Assembly (NCBI RefSeq): GCF_018130065.1
Contig: NZ_JAFCME010000025.1
Span: forward strand, 1 to 64,000
Length of the DNA: 64,000 nt
Source: Bradyrhizobium sp. AUGA SZCCT0158
GTDB taxonomy: Bacteria; Pseudomonadota; Alphaproteobacteria; Rhizobiales; Xanthobacteraceae
Reading direction: 5' to 3'
Below are positions 17,300 through 26,228 of the stretch, in pieces (position 1 is the first letter of the stretch; every line of letters begins with the position of its first letter). The notes beneath the pieces were generated by a model. That model had not been told where the DNA came from and made no database searches. It worked only from the letters and a program-made list of their open reading frames with translations. The translations under genes and the position numbers were made by a program.

Positions 17300-18604
17300 C
17301 TAAAGCTTCAACGGCTCAAGCAAATCGATCAAATGCGGCTTCTTTTCATCGACGATCTCGACCTTTAGCTTTGGATTCTTCGCGAAGAAGGAAGCCAGGC
17401 CGTGCTTGGCAGGGGACCAGTTTTCCCTGACCTCGATCTTGGGGTTTTTCTTCTTTCGCTTCTTTTCCTTGGCCTGTTCCTTGTTCCAGTCGGCCTTGCG
17501 CCCCTTGTCGATCTCTTCGATGGGATAGGTCAGATGAATCGTATAGTCCGTGTCGGCGCCGCGCGCGTCCAGCAGCATTTGCAGCGTATTGCGTTCCGGG
17601 TTGCCATGCTCGCCGTCGCCGGAAAAGACATAGTGATCGGCGGTCACCTTCTTGAAAAAGCTCGTTTCCATGTTGTTGTCGCTGCCGTGGTGTGGAACCT
17701 TCAGGATGTTCACGTGCCGTTTGCCGCTCTTGCCGAGAATACCGGTCAGCTTCAGCCCGTCCAGAGTCTTGTCGCCGCGGGCGTCTCCGGTCAGCAGGAT
17801 GCTCTTGCCCTTCAGTTCGACGAGCACGACGATGCTGGACAGATTCGAGATCGATTCATCCGAGAAAGCCGCCAGTGCTGCTTCCGATGATTTCTTCTTT
17901 TTCTGAGCCTTCAGCCATTTGTCGTGCTCTTTCTGCAGTGCCAGCAATTCCGGCTGCAGCGGCCCAACCACCGTCACCTTCAGGCCATCGAGCGTGACGG
18001 GCTTCGAGGCCTTGCTTGCAAGGATCAGCTTACCCTTGAACTTGTGATTCAGTTTCCAGCCGAGCGCCTTGGCGTCGTCGCGCAGCGTCCGGCCCTGCGG
18101 AATGCTGGAGAGCACCTCGTACGCATGCATTTTTTCTTCGTCCTCGACGTCATCGTCCAAGGCTGATTTCCCGATACTCGCCAGCACCGTCCCGGAATCG
18201 AAAGTCCCGCCCTCGCCGGCCGCTCCGCCTCCCAGCGAGGCGGTCTCGACCATCAGTTCACCGGGTTTCGTATTCAACAGATCGTCGAAACTGTTATGCC
18301 AGAGACTGGTTACCTCCAGTCGCAAGGGCGGGTTTTTGCCGCGTTGCTCCTTGGTCAGATCGAGAATTCCCTTGATGTGATCGTCGTCGACATGGCTCAC
18401 CATCACCACATCAACCGGCAGAGGGTCCTTCTCGTCGAGCCCGCGCGCCTCGTGGACCTGTTCGATCCGCGGCTTGAGGTGCGGCTTGTAGACGTTGGAC
18501 GGGCCACCATCGATCAGGATCAGACGCGGATCGTCCTCCGGGCCATAATGAAGCATCAGGCAATCGCCTTTGCGCGCGCGCAATACATCCAGCGTGAAAA
18601 ACAT
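17300..18604 (-). CDS. ComEC-like metallo-beta-lactamase-fold hydrolase
   Basis: An MBL-fold protein of 434 aa, third gene of a tight operon. The N-terminal strand MFFTLDVLRARKGDCLMLHY and IDGG are typical of the ComEC/Rec2 subgroup. Metal ligands are visible as SHVDDDH (His71, Asp73, Asp75, His76), a later LLTGDA and a VPHHGS motif. There is no signal peptide or membrane segment, so it should act in the cytoplasm, on phosphodiesters or nucleotides by analogy with relatives. A Lys-rich segment (KEKKRKKKNPKIEV) near residue 390 could bind nucleic acid. It begins ten bases after the subtilase stop. The substrate is unknown. Confidence 0.82.
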   Translation of the reverse strand: MFFTLDVLRARKGDCLMLHYGPEDDPRLILIDGGPSNVYKPHLKPRIEQVHEARGLDEKDPLPVDVVMVSHVDDDHIKGILDLTKEQRGKNPPLRLEVTSLWHNSFDDLLNTKPGELMVETASLGGGAAGEGGTFDSGTVLASIGKSALDDDVEDEEKMHAYEVLSSIPQGRTLRDDAKALGWKLNHKFKGKLILASKASKPVTLDGLKVTVVGPLQPELLALQKEHDKWLKAQKKKKSSEAALAAFSDESISNLSSIVVLVELKGKSILLTGDARGDKTLDGLKLTGILGKSGKRHVNILKVPHHGSDNNMETSFFKKVTADHYVFSGDGEHGNPERNTLQMLLDARGADTDYTIHLTYPIEEIDKGRKADWNKEQAKEKKRKKKNPKIEVRENWSPAKHGLASFFAKNPKLKVEIVDEKKPHLIDLLEPLKL

Positions 18605-18614
18605 TCATGCCTCC

Positions 18615-20603
18615 TTAAATGGACTGAAAGGCTCGCAGGACGTCGAGCATGCCGTGCCCCTGAAAACTTCGTTCGCGGCCGAGATCGGTCGCGCTTTCGC
18701 ACAAAATGCGTTTGACCCGGCGCGGCTGTCCGATCAGCTCTTCGTAGCGCGCCAGCAGCATCGCGGCCGCCCCGCTAACATGCGGCGCCGCCATGCTGGT
18801 TCCCGAATCCGGGCCCCATTCGCTGTGGCTGTTGTCGCCGGTAATGGCTGACTGCACACGTTCGCCCGGGGCAACGAGATCCGGCTTGAGGCGGCCGTCG
18901 CCGGTTGGACCACGACTGGAGAAAAAACTCACACCATAGGTGTGGGGCCAGTTTCCATGCGTCGATCCCACCGTGATGACGCTGTCTCCGTTCCCAGGAT
19001 CCGTGATACTGAATGCGGCATAGCTTTCGAACACGCCGCCGTCCGTCAGTTCGAATTTCTGATAGCCGCGGTTGCCCGCTGCAGCGACCACCACCACCCC
19101 GCTCTCCACCAATCGCTCACATTCGTTGCAGACCGGCGTGTGCCCGCAGGCGAAGTTGCGAACGTTGTGCGGAATGGAAAGGCTGAGATTGGCGCCGTGA
19201 ATGATCGTATAGGTATGCCGCTCGTTGACATAGCGAATGTATTGCAGAGCCGCAATAATCGCGAACTCGGTGTCATCAAGCGTCTTGCCGAGCACACGGA
19301 AATCGTAGATCCGGATGTCCGGGCACATGCCGTCGGGATGACCACTGCTTTTTCCGTTGGCGCCGATGATGCCTGCGACATGGGTACCGTGCGGGCTCGG
19401 CGGCGGTGGCGGCGCTTTCAGCGTGATCAATTTCTCGATGGTGGCCCAATTGATCGGACGCTTTTCTCTGGCATCTGCGGCGATTTCCTTCAGATATTTT
19501 TTTGCGTCTTGCGGCTTGAGGCCGGCGGCAGCCGCGAGCTTCGCGAGTTCCGGTCCCGCAACATCACCCTCGTCATCGCTTACGATCTCGCGGATCCTGG
19601 TAAAGTCGAACGTTTTGCGGATGCGCGATTTGCCGTTGTCCATGAAAGCTTCGTGCTGAGCGTCGATGCCGGAATCCAGCACTGCCCAAACGATGTTCTT
19701 GCAATCCACCTTGAACAACGTATTTGCAGCATCGGCCTTTACGGCGGGGACGGATCGATCAAGCGCCGCCGTGGCTGGGCGGTTCAGCGAAACCTGGAAA
19801 ATGTAACCCTTACTCCTGGCTTCTTCGGCTTCTTCGGCTTCATCGTGTTTCGTCGATTCCAGTGCATCGGGGTTTGCTTGAATAATCTCGTAGAGCGCGA
19901 ACATTCCGGCGATGATTTCAGGAATGTACGGTTGATATTTTTTGAACGCATCCTCGAACTTGAGCGGCGGCAACCGCTCGACCGGCGTGGAGGACGCGCG
20001 CGAGATTTTCGGGCGCTCTAGCTTGCCCACCCAGTAAATCAATCCGGCCAGCGCGATATATCTTTCAAGCGACGTGAAGTTCTCGGGATCGTTCTGATTG
20101 ACGGCCCCCGAGTTAGCGAGGCCGCGCTCAAGCAGCCTCTTCAGCTTGACCTGGTCGATTTTTAAGATGCGTTCCTGGAGTTTTGGTTGACTCCACCATT
20201 GCGTCAAAGGCACGAGGATTCGCAGCACCTCGTCGAAGTACAATCTGGCGCCCACGATGCCCTGCAGATAGGCGATCTTGGTCCTCTCCTTCTTGCGATC
20301 GGAGGGTGCCGGTTTTTCCGCCTGGCGTTCCTTTTCGCGCAACTTCAGGCCAAGCGGGATTTTCTCGGCCACCACGGCGGCCGTTGTGTTCTTGTGCGGA
20401 GTGATGAGGACATCTTGAACGACGCCCGGATCAAGCGCATATGCGGCCCACACGTCCCCCAACAACGGTGAGTCCTGCAATACGCGACGATCATCGGTGG
20501 GCCCGAGCAGGATGTGTTCGACCAGTTCGGCAGGAATCGAGAACTGCTCGGGCATTGCTTTCCGTGCCGAGCCTCGCTTGCTTGCCGTCTGCTTCTTCGC
20601 CAT
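18615..20603 (-). CDS. Cytoplasmic S8-family (subtilisin-like) serine protease
   Basis: A 662-aa subtilase with the complete triad: Asp310 in VLDSGID, His405 in HGTHVAG, Ser603 in GTSMAAPHVSG, and the oxyanion Asn in AAAGNRG. The first 300 residues are not protease and match nothing I recognise; they are helical and could sense or bind a partner. About 60 extra, charged residues lie between Asp and His. The N-terminus (MAKKQTASKRGSARKA) is no signal peptide, so unlike most subtilases it should stay inside the cell. It is twelve bases from the patatin gene upstream and ten from the MBL gene downstream. Confidence 0.88.
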   Translation of the reverse strand: MAKKQTASKRGSARKAMPEQFSIPAELVEHILLGPTDDRRVLQDSPLLGDVWAAYALDPGVVQDVLITPHKNTTAAVVAEKIPLGLKLREKERQAEKPAPSDRKKERTKIAYLQGIVGARLYFDEVLRILVPLTQWWSQPKLQERILKIDQVKLKRLLERGLANSGAVNQNDPENFTSLERYIALAGLIYWVGKLERPKISRASSTPVERLPPLKFEDAFKKYQPYIPEIIAGMFALYEIIQANPDALESTKHDEAEEAEEARSKGYIFQVSLNRPATAALDRSVPAVKADAANTLFKVDCKNIVWAVLDSGIDAQHEAFMDNGKSRIRKTFDFTRIREIVSDDEGDVAGPELAKLAAAAGLKPQDAKKYLKEIAADAREKRPINWATIEKLITLKAPPPPPSPHGTHVAGIIGANGKSSGHPDGMCPDIRIYDFRVLGKTLDDTEFAIIAALQYIRYVNERHTYTIIHGANLSLSIPHNVRNFACGHTPVCNECERLVESGVVVVAAAGNRGYQKFELTDGGVFESYAAFSITDPGNGDSVITVGSTHGNWPHTYGVSFFSSRGPTGDGRLKPDLVAPGERVQSAITGDNSHSEWGPDSGTSMAAPHVSGAAAMLLARYEELIGQPRRVKRILCESATDLGRERSFQGHGMLDVLRAFQSI

Positions 20604-20615
20604 CGGTGCCTCGCA

Positions 20616-21749
20616 TTAGATCGGCGATTGCGGGTAAGGAAACTCGGCTTTTGGCTGCTTGGCCGCGACATGCTTGCGTATCGCAGCATCGCACACGGCA
20701 TAACCCCAGTTGATCAGGCGCTCCTGCGTCTCGTCGTCCATCCGCTTCAGGCGCGTCGGTATTTCCGCAAGCTGCAGTGTACGCTCGTGAGGACACGGCA
20801 GAGCGTCGGCCAGTTTGTAGTCCGCGATGTTGGTGCGAATGCCCCAATAGGCACCGTTCCGTTCACCCGATTTGTAGGACTCGATCACCTGGCGCTTGCG
20901 CAAGGAGCGTACCTGGCTATCGATCAGATTCAGCACACGATAGGAATGCCGCGGCCAGTCGGTCTCGGATTCTTCTTCGGCTTCGATTTTGCCGCCGGCG
21001 TCGCTGACGAACACGGTCTGATGCCGCTTCCATGCAGTCTCCAGTCCCAGATTGTCGTAGACGCCGCCATCGCTGAGAACGACGCGCGTCGTGAACGGCG
21101 GCCGCTGCAGGTCCAGCCCGCTCTTCTTGTCGAAATCACTCTCTTTGAGGCGCAATTCGAACGGCGAAAGCACCGGCGGAAATGCCGAGGACGCCGCCAC
21201 CGCGTGCGCCAGCGGGACCTTCGGCTTCGAAACCTTGCCGACGCGATAGTCCCGCATGTAAGGCTTCATGAAGCGCCAGAGCACGCCGGATTGCACGTTG
21301 GTCGCATTGATCACGAAGCGCGGCTCGTCCGGCATGTCCTGCAGGGTTTTGCCGTGGAACAAATGCTCGTCATACGCGCGCGCGATGCGGTCGCCGATGC
21401 TGCCCGGCAGCAACGCACCCAGAATGACCGATTCCGCATCGATCGTTACACCGGCAAAGGCGCGCAGCGGTGCAACGAATTTGGGAATGAAATCGGTCTT
21501 GACCGAGTTCGGCTTGAAACTGAGCTCACGCCATTTCAGCGCCAGAACGCCGGCCGTGATCGAGCCACCCGAGACGCTCGATATTCGTTTGATATCGCGC
21601 AACAACCCCGTTTCATAAAGACGCCAGAGCACGCCGATGTGAAATACCATCGCACGATAGCCGCCGCCTGACAGGCAAAGCGCCATGGTCGGCTCAAGCT
21701 GCGCAACCTCGGGATCCGTTGGTATAGCGACGACCGGCGCATCAGGCAT
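20616..21749 (-). CDS. Patatin-like phospholipase
   Basis: A 377-aa patatin-fold lipid hydrolase, first gene of the operon. It has the Gly-rich oxyanion loop SGGGYRA (about 27-33), nucleophile Ser60 in SSVSGGS and the catalytic Asp227 in SDGGVYDN, giving the Ser-Asp dyad. There is no signal peptide. Patatins cleave acyl chains from membrane phospholipids; in several antiphage systems (for example CBASS CapV) they are the killing effector. Its pairing with a cytoplasmic protease and an MBL protein is discussed as a finding. AT-rich sequence between 21750 and 21810 probably holds the promoter. Confidence 0.88.
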   Translation of the reverse strand: MPDAPVVAIPTDPEVAQLEPTMALCLSGGGYRAMVFHIGVLWRLYETGLLRDIKRISSVSGGSITAGVLALKWRELSFKPNSVKTDFIPKFVAPLRAFAGVTIDAESVILGALLPGSIGDRIARAYDEHLFHGKTLQDMPDEPRFVINATNVQSGVLWRFMKPYMRDYRVGKVSKPKVPLAHAVAASSAFPPVLSPFELRLKESDFDKKSGLDLQRPPFTTRVVLSDGGVYDNLGLETAWKRHQTVFVSDAGGKIEAEEESETDWPRHSYRVLNLIDSQVRSLRKRQVIESYKSGERNGAYWGIRTNIADYKLADALPCPHERTLQLAEIPTRLKRMDDETQERLINWGYAVCDAAIRKHVAAKQPKAEFPYPQSPI

Positions 21750-21853
21750 GCGGTCACTTCCAGGCGCTAAACTACTTAAAAATGCAATCCAGAAAAAAAC
21801 TATCTTCGCATGCTAGCGCTTCGACCTTGGGTTGTGAAGCCCCAGCGCGTGCG

Positions 21854-22372
21854 TCATTTGGTGACGGGGCGTTTTTTGAGCCGCGCCCGCTTCGGCAACA
21901 GCGCCGGCCATTGCACGATGTGATCTTCGAGATCCTCATCGGCAATCTCGTTCTCCGTTCCCTGCACCCGCCCGCGCACGGAAACGCCGGCCTCATGCAC
22001 GGTATTGGGATCACCTGATAGCAGCGGGTGCCACCAGTAGAGGTCACGGCCCTCGGCGACCAGCTTGTAGCCGCAGCTCGGCGGCAGCCAGTTCAGGGTG
22101 CGGACGTTTTCCGGGGTCAGCCGGACGCAGTCGGGAACCTGGGCGGAGCGATTCGGGTAGTCCTTGCAGGCGCAGGAGCCCGAGTCGAGCAGCTTGCAGG
22201 AGACGTGGGTGAAATAGATCTTGCCGGTATCCTCGTCTTCGAGCTTTTCCAGGCAGCAGCGCGCGCAGCCGTCGCACAGGCTTTCCCATTCGGCGCTGGA
22301 CATCTCTTCCAACGTCTTGGTTTTCCAGAAGAATCCCTCCTGGCCGGAAACGGGCTTGGGCGGTGCGGTCAT
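21854..22372 (-). CDS. YcgN-family cysteine-cluster protein (UPF0260)
   Basis: A 172-aa protein with the conserved Cys pattern of the YcgN/CxxCxxCC family: CDGCARCCLEK near residue 34, then further Cys in HVSCKLLDSGSCACKDY and PDCVRL. These residues probably bind metal, perhaps zinc or an Fe-S centre. The start gives MTAPPKPVSGQEGFFWKTKTLEEM, matching family N-termini. It is a widespread single-copy protein of unknown role. It lies about 100 bases upstream of the patatin operon on the same strand, with the AT-rich gap between them. Confidence 0.9.
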   Translation of the reverse strand: MTAPPKPVSGQEGFFWKTKTLEEMSSAEWESLCDGCARCCLEKLEDEDTGKIYFTHVSCKLLDSGSCACKDYPNRSAQVPDCVRLTPENVRTLNWLPPSCGYKLVAEGRDLYWWHPLLSGDPNTVHEAGVSVRGRVQGTENEIADEDLEDHIVQWPALLPKRARLKKRPVTK

Positions 22373-22642
22373 AAATTCAGGGTTTTCCGGATCGGATCGG
22401 TCTTGCGCCCTTCTAGGAGGTGCGGTGGCAGCCTTGCAAGTGAGACCGCTCCAGCCGGTATAAAAAGCCGGGGGCAGCGTTAGTCCTGACCATCAAAATG
22501 GTGAGCCAGACCATTGGTTTATGGCCCCCGCTCGGATAGAACAATCGCGAGTCCCCAACGTGCTTGAAGGCCGCCTGGCGAGCCGCAAAAGCGCCTTGGG
22601 TTTGCCGCAACATCGAAGCAAGACGTCTCGATAGCGCCAAGC

Positions 22643-24964
22643 GTGCGCAGAGCGCCTACGAACCGACCAAGGGCCCCGGTGCGCCAGTTCATTCCAGCGC
22701 GATGGAAGACAAAGATCCAGCACGTCATGCTGGACCTCGACGCGCGCATCGACTCGACGTTGTTCTCGTCCGGCAAGGGCGCGCGCGAACTCTATGAGCG
22801 CTTTTCGACCTTCATGGACCGCTTCTATGTCGGCGGCTGGAAGCGCTGGGTGTTCATCGAGCCGGCTTCAGAAGCCGCCACCATCGGTCTCGGCGGCCTG
22901 ATCCTGATGCTGGCGCTCGCGGTTCCCGCGTTTCGCGAAACCGCCGACGACGACTGGCTGAAAAAATCCGACCTCGCGGTGTCGTTCCTCGACCGCTACG
23001 GCAATCCGATCGGCAACCGCGGCATCAAGCACAACGACTCGATCCCGCTGGAGGACTTTCCGGACAATCTGATCAAGGCGACACTCGCCACCGAAGACCG
23101 CCGCTTCTACGACCATTTCGGCATCGACATCGCCGGCACCGCGCGCGCCCTCGTCACCAACGCGCAGGCCGGCGGCGTGCGCCAGGGTGGTTCGTCGATC
23201 TCCCAGCAGCTGGCGAAGAACCTGTTCCTGAACAACGAGCGCACCATCGAACGCAAGGTGAAGGAAGCCTTCCTTGCGATATGGCTGGAGACGCGGCTCA
23301 CCAAGAACGAGATCCTGAAACTCTATCTCGACCGCGCCTATATGGGCGGCGGCACCTTCGGCGTCGACGGTGCGGCGCATTTCTATTTCAACAAGTCGGC
23401 GCGCGACGTCACGCTTGCCGAATCCGCGATGCTGGCCGGCCTGTTCAAGGCGCCGACCAAATACGCGCCGCACATCAACCTGCCCGCCGCCCGCGCCCGC
23501 GCCAACGTGGTGCTGGACAACCTGGTCGATGCCGGCTTCATGACCGAAGGTCAGGTGTTCGGCGCGCGGCGTAATCCGGCTGTCGCCGTCGACCGCCGCG
23601 ACGAGAATTCGCCGAACTACTATCTCGACTGGGCGTTCGAGGAGATGCGCAAGCTGGTCGACACGTTCCCGAAATCCTACACCGAGCGCGTCTTCGTGGT
23701 CCGCACCGCGATCGACATGACCGTTCAGCGCGCCGCGGAAGCAACCGTCGAGAACCAGCTCCGCCAGTTCGGCCGCGACTATCATGCGACCCAGGCGGCC
23801 CTTGCCGTCGCCGACCTCGATGGCGGCGTGCGCGCCATGGTCGGCGGACGCGACTATGGCGCGAGCCAGTTCAACCGCGCGACCGACGCGATGCGCCAAC
23901 CCGGTTCGTCGTTCAAACCCTACGTTTACGCCACCGCGCTGATGAACGGCTACAAGCCGTCCTCGATCGTGGTCGACGGCCCGGTCTGCATCGGCAACTG
24001 GTGTCCGCAGAACTACAGCCACTCCTATTCCGGACCGATGACGCTGACGCAGGCAATCACGCGTTCGATCAACGTCATACCGGTGAAGCTCTCGATCGCG
24101 CTCGGCGGCAAGTCGCCCAATCCGGCCAAGGCCGGCCGCGTCAAGATCACCGAAGTGGCGCGCAGGTTCGGCATCAAGGCGCCCCTGCCCGATACGCCGT
24201 CGATGCCGATCGGCTCCGACGAGGTCAACGTGCTCGAACATGCGGTGGCCTATGCGACCTTCCCGAACAAGGGCAAGGCGCCGATCCCGCATGCGGTGCT
24301 GGAAGTGCGCACCGGCGCCGGCGATCTGGTCTGGCGCTTCGATCGCGACGGCAAGAAGCAGCTGCAAGCCATTCCCGTCAACGTCGCCGCCGAGATGTCG
24401 GAAATGATGAGCCACGTCGTGAGCGAAGGCACCGCACGCCGCGCGATCATCGACGGCATTCCGACCGCCGGCAAGACCGGCACCACCAACGCCTATCGCG
24501 ACGCCTGGTTTGTCGGCTTCACCGGAAACTTCACCTGCGCGGTCTGGTACGGCAATGACGACTACTCCCCGACCAACCGCATGACCGGCGGTTCGCTGCC
24601 GGCGCAGACCTGGCGCGAGGTCATGGTGGTCGCTCACCAGGGCGTCGAGATCAAGGAAGTGCCGGGCATCGGCATGGGCACGAAACTGCCGCAGGCCGCG
24701 CAGCCCGCCAACGTCGCCGCCAATGGCGCGCCGAAGATCCTCGATACCAAACCGGGCCCGCCGCCGGTGCTCACCAAGCGCGGCGCCGACATCCTGGTGC
24801 GCGTCGAGAAGCTGCTCGACGAAGCCGGCAAGACCGCGGGCAAGACGTCGGCCAGCGAACCGGCCAAGCCGGGCAAGACGACATCGTCGAGCGCGCTGGC
24901 CTTCCCCGACAATTACGTCGCAGCCGCCGGCGACCAGGCTCCGCCGGCGCAGCGGAAGAACTAG
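22643..24964 (+). CDS. Bifunctional penicillin-binding protein, class A (PBP1A type)
   Basis: Peptidoglycan synthase of 773 aa. A basic cytoplasmic N-terminus is followed by one membrane helix (about 75-95). Next comes the GT51 glycosyltransferase domain with ATEDRRFYDHFG and GGSSISQQLAKN, then the transpeptidase domain with SxxK in PGSSFKPY, SxN in RSINV and KTG in AGKTGTT. The tail is Ala/Pro/Lys rich. It polymerises and cross-links cell-wall glycan on the periplasmic face. The start is GTG 22643; ATG 22727 (MLDLDARIDSTLF) is an alternative that keeps the whole membrane anchor. Confidence 0.94.
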   Translation: MRRAPTNRPRAPVRQFIPARWKTKIQHVMLDLDARIDSTLFSSGKGARELYERFSTFMDRFYVGGWKRWVFIEPASEAATIGLGGLILMLALAVPAFRETADDDWLKKSDLAVSFLDRYGNPIGNRGIKHNDSIPLEDFPDNLIKATLATEDRRFYDHFGIDIAGTARALVTNAQAGGVRQGGSSISQQLAKNLFLNNERTIERKVKEAFLAIWLETRLTKNEILKLYLDRAYMGGGTFGVDGAAHFYFNKSARDVTLAESAMLAGLFKAPTKYAPHINLPAARARANVVLDNLVDAGFMTEGQVFGARRNPAVAVDRRDENSPNYYLDWAFEEMRKLVDTFPKSYTERVFVVRTAIDMTVQRAAEATVENQLRQFGRDYHATQAALAVADLDGGVRAMVGGRDYGASQFNRATDAMRQPGSSFKPYVYATALMNGYKPSSIVVDGPVCIGNWCPQNYSHSYSGPMTLTQAITRSINVIPVKLSIALGGKSPNPAKAGRVKITEVARRFGIKAPLPDTPSMPIGSDEVNVLEHAVAYATFPNKGKAPIPHAVLEVRTGAGDLVWRFDRDGKKQLQAIPVNVAAEMSEMMSHVVSEGTARRAIIDGIPTAGKTGTTNAYRDAWFVGFTGNFTCAVWYGNDDYSPTNRMTGGSLPAQTWREVMVVAHQGVEIKEVPGIGMGTKLPQAAQPANVAANGAPKILDTKPGPPPVLTKRGADILVRVEKLLDEAGKTAGKTSASEPAKPGKTTSSSALAFPDNYVAAAGDQAPPAQRKN

Positions 24965-24991
24965 TGCGGTGATTTTGCGGAGCACTGGCCT

Positions 24992-25570
24992 GTGCGGCTG
25001 ATCTTCATCACGTTGCTCGCGTTGGCGCTCGCCACCGTCGTCGGTCTGGGCTCGACCTATTTGACGGCGACGCGCGGCACTGATCTGGGCACGCTCACGA
25101 TCGGCTCATGGACGGCGCGGCCCAAGAGCGGCACCGCCGAAGTCGATCCCTATTCGCGCGCCTCGATTGCACGCAGCGGTGAATTGCCGATCGGCACCGG
25201 CGACGGCATCGCCTTCTCGGCCACCACAGACGACAAGAAGAAACCGCTCGACGGACGCTGCGACGTGGTGGTCAGCGGCGTGACGCCGGCGGCACGGTTC
25301 TGGACGCTGACGCTGTTCGACCGCAAGGGACATCTGGTGGCGAATTCGTTGCAGCGCTACGGCTTCACCAGCCAGGAAATCATCCGCGGCTCCGACGGCG
25401 CGTTCGAGATCCGCATCGCCTCGCGCTCGCGCGCCGGAAACTGGCTGCCGACCGGCGGGATCGAGCGTTACGCGCTGATGCTGCGGTTGTACGATACGCC
25501 GGTCGGGGTCGCGACGCGCACGCAGCGCGACGCGCCGATGCCCTCCATCACCACGGTGGGCTGCCCATGA
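24992..25570 (+). CDS. DUF1214 domain protein, membrane-anchored
   Basis: A 192-aa protein with an N-terminal hydrophobic signal/anchor (RLIFITLLALALATVVGLG) and a DUF1214 beta-sandwich ending FEIRIASR and GIERYALMLRLYDTP. GTG is the start. It overlaps the next gene by four bases (ATGA). DUF1214 and DUF1254 domains often occur fused or side by side, and here they are separate neighbours. Role unknown; probably acts at the periplasmic side. Confidence 0.82.
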   Translation: MRLIFITLLALALATVVGLGSTYLTATRGTDLGTLTIGSWTARPKSGTAEVDPYSRASIARSGELPIGTGDGIAFSATTDDKKKPLDGRCDVVVSGVTPAARFWTLTLFDRKGHLVANSLQRYGFTSQEIIRGSDGAFEIRIASRSRAGNWLPTGGIERYALMLRLYDTPVGVATRTQRDAPMPSITTVGCP

Positions 25571-26187
25571 TCCGGCTGTTGTTCACGATCATCGCAGGCG
25601 TGCTGCTCGGCGGCGTGGTGCACCTCGTCAGCGTGCTGGCGCTGCCGCGCATCGCAACCCAGGACGCCTATTCGCGGCTGACGCCGATGACCAGGACCAA
25701 CGCCGTGACGCCGCTCGCGCTCGCCGATCCCAACAACGCGCCGATGCCGTTCATGGACCCGGCGTTCGCGGTCGCGATCTGCCGCTACGATTTGTCGACT
25801 GGCCCGCTCAAGCTCACGGTCCCGGTCAGCCAGGCCTATACGTCGGTGTCGTTCTACACCCGCAACGAGGTTGCTTACTACGCCATCAACGACCGCTCCG
25901 CCGGCCGCAAGGTGATCGAACTCGACCTGATGACCGAGGAGCAACACGGCCAGTTGCCGGAGGATGAGGAAGTCACCGCCGCCGACCGGCTGATCATCGA
26001 CTCCCCGACCATCACCGGATTGATCGTGCTGAAGGCGTTGGCGCCGGAGCCCGGCCTGATGCCGCAGGCCCAGGCTTCGCTGGCGGCCTCGCGCTGCACG
26101 CTGCAGACCGAAATCCCGCCGCCCAAGCAGCCAGAACCGCCGCCACCCGCACCGGCGCCCGCGCCCGCGCCGAAGGGCAAGCGATAG
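25567..26187 (+). CDS. DUF1254 domain protein, membrane-anchored
   Basis: A 206-aa protein with one N-terminal membrane segment (LLFTIIAGVLLGGVVHLVSVLA) and a DUF1254 region containing MDPAFAVAICRYDL and YTSVSFYTRNEVAYYAIND. The last 30 residues are a Pro/Ala-rich tail. Its ATG overlaps the stop of the DUF1214 gene, so the two proteins are made together and probably form one complex. The function is not established. Confidence 0.82.
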   Translation: MIRLLFTIIAGVLLGGVVHLVSVLALPRIATQDAYSRLTPMTRTNAVTPLALADPNNAPMPFMDPAFAVAICRYDLSTGPLKLTVPVSQAYTSVSFYTRNEVAYYAINDRSAGRKVIELDLMTEEQHGQLPEDEEVTAADRLIIDSPTITGLIVLKALAPEPGLMPQAQASLAASRCTLQTEIPPPKQPEPPPPAPAPAPAPKGKR

Positions 26188-26228
26188 CCACCGCGACCAC
26201 GCGGGACGGCAAGCTCAAGTGTGAGGCA

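Noticed and set aside
22868..24985. 705-codon open frame on the minus strand
   Set aside because: Antisense to the penicillin-binding protein gene, which has full GT51 and transpeptidase motifs.
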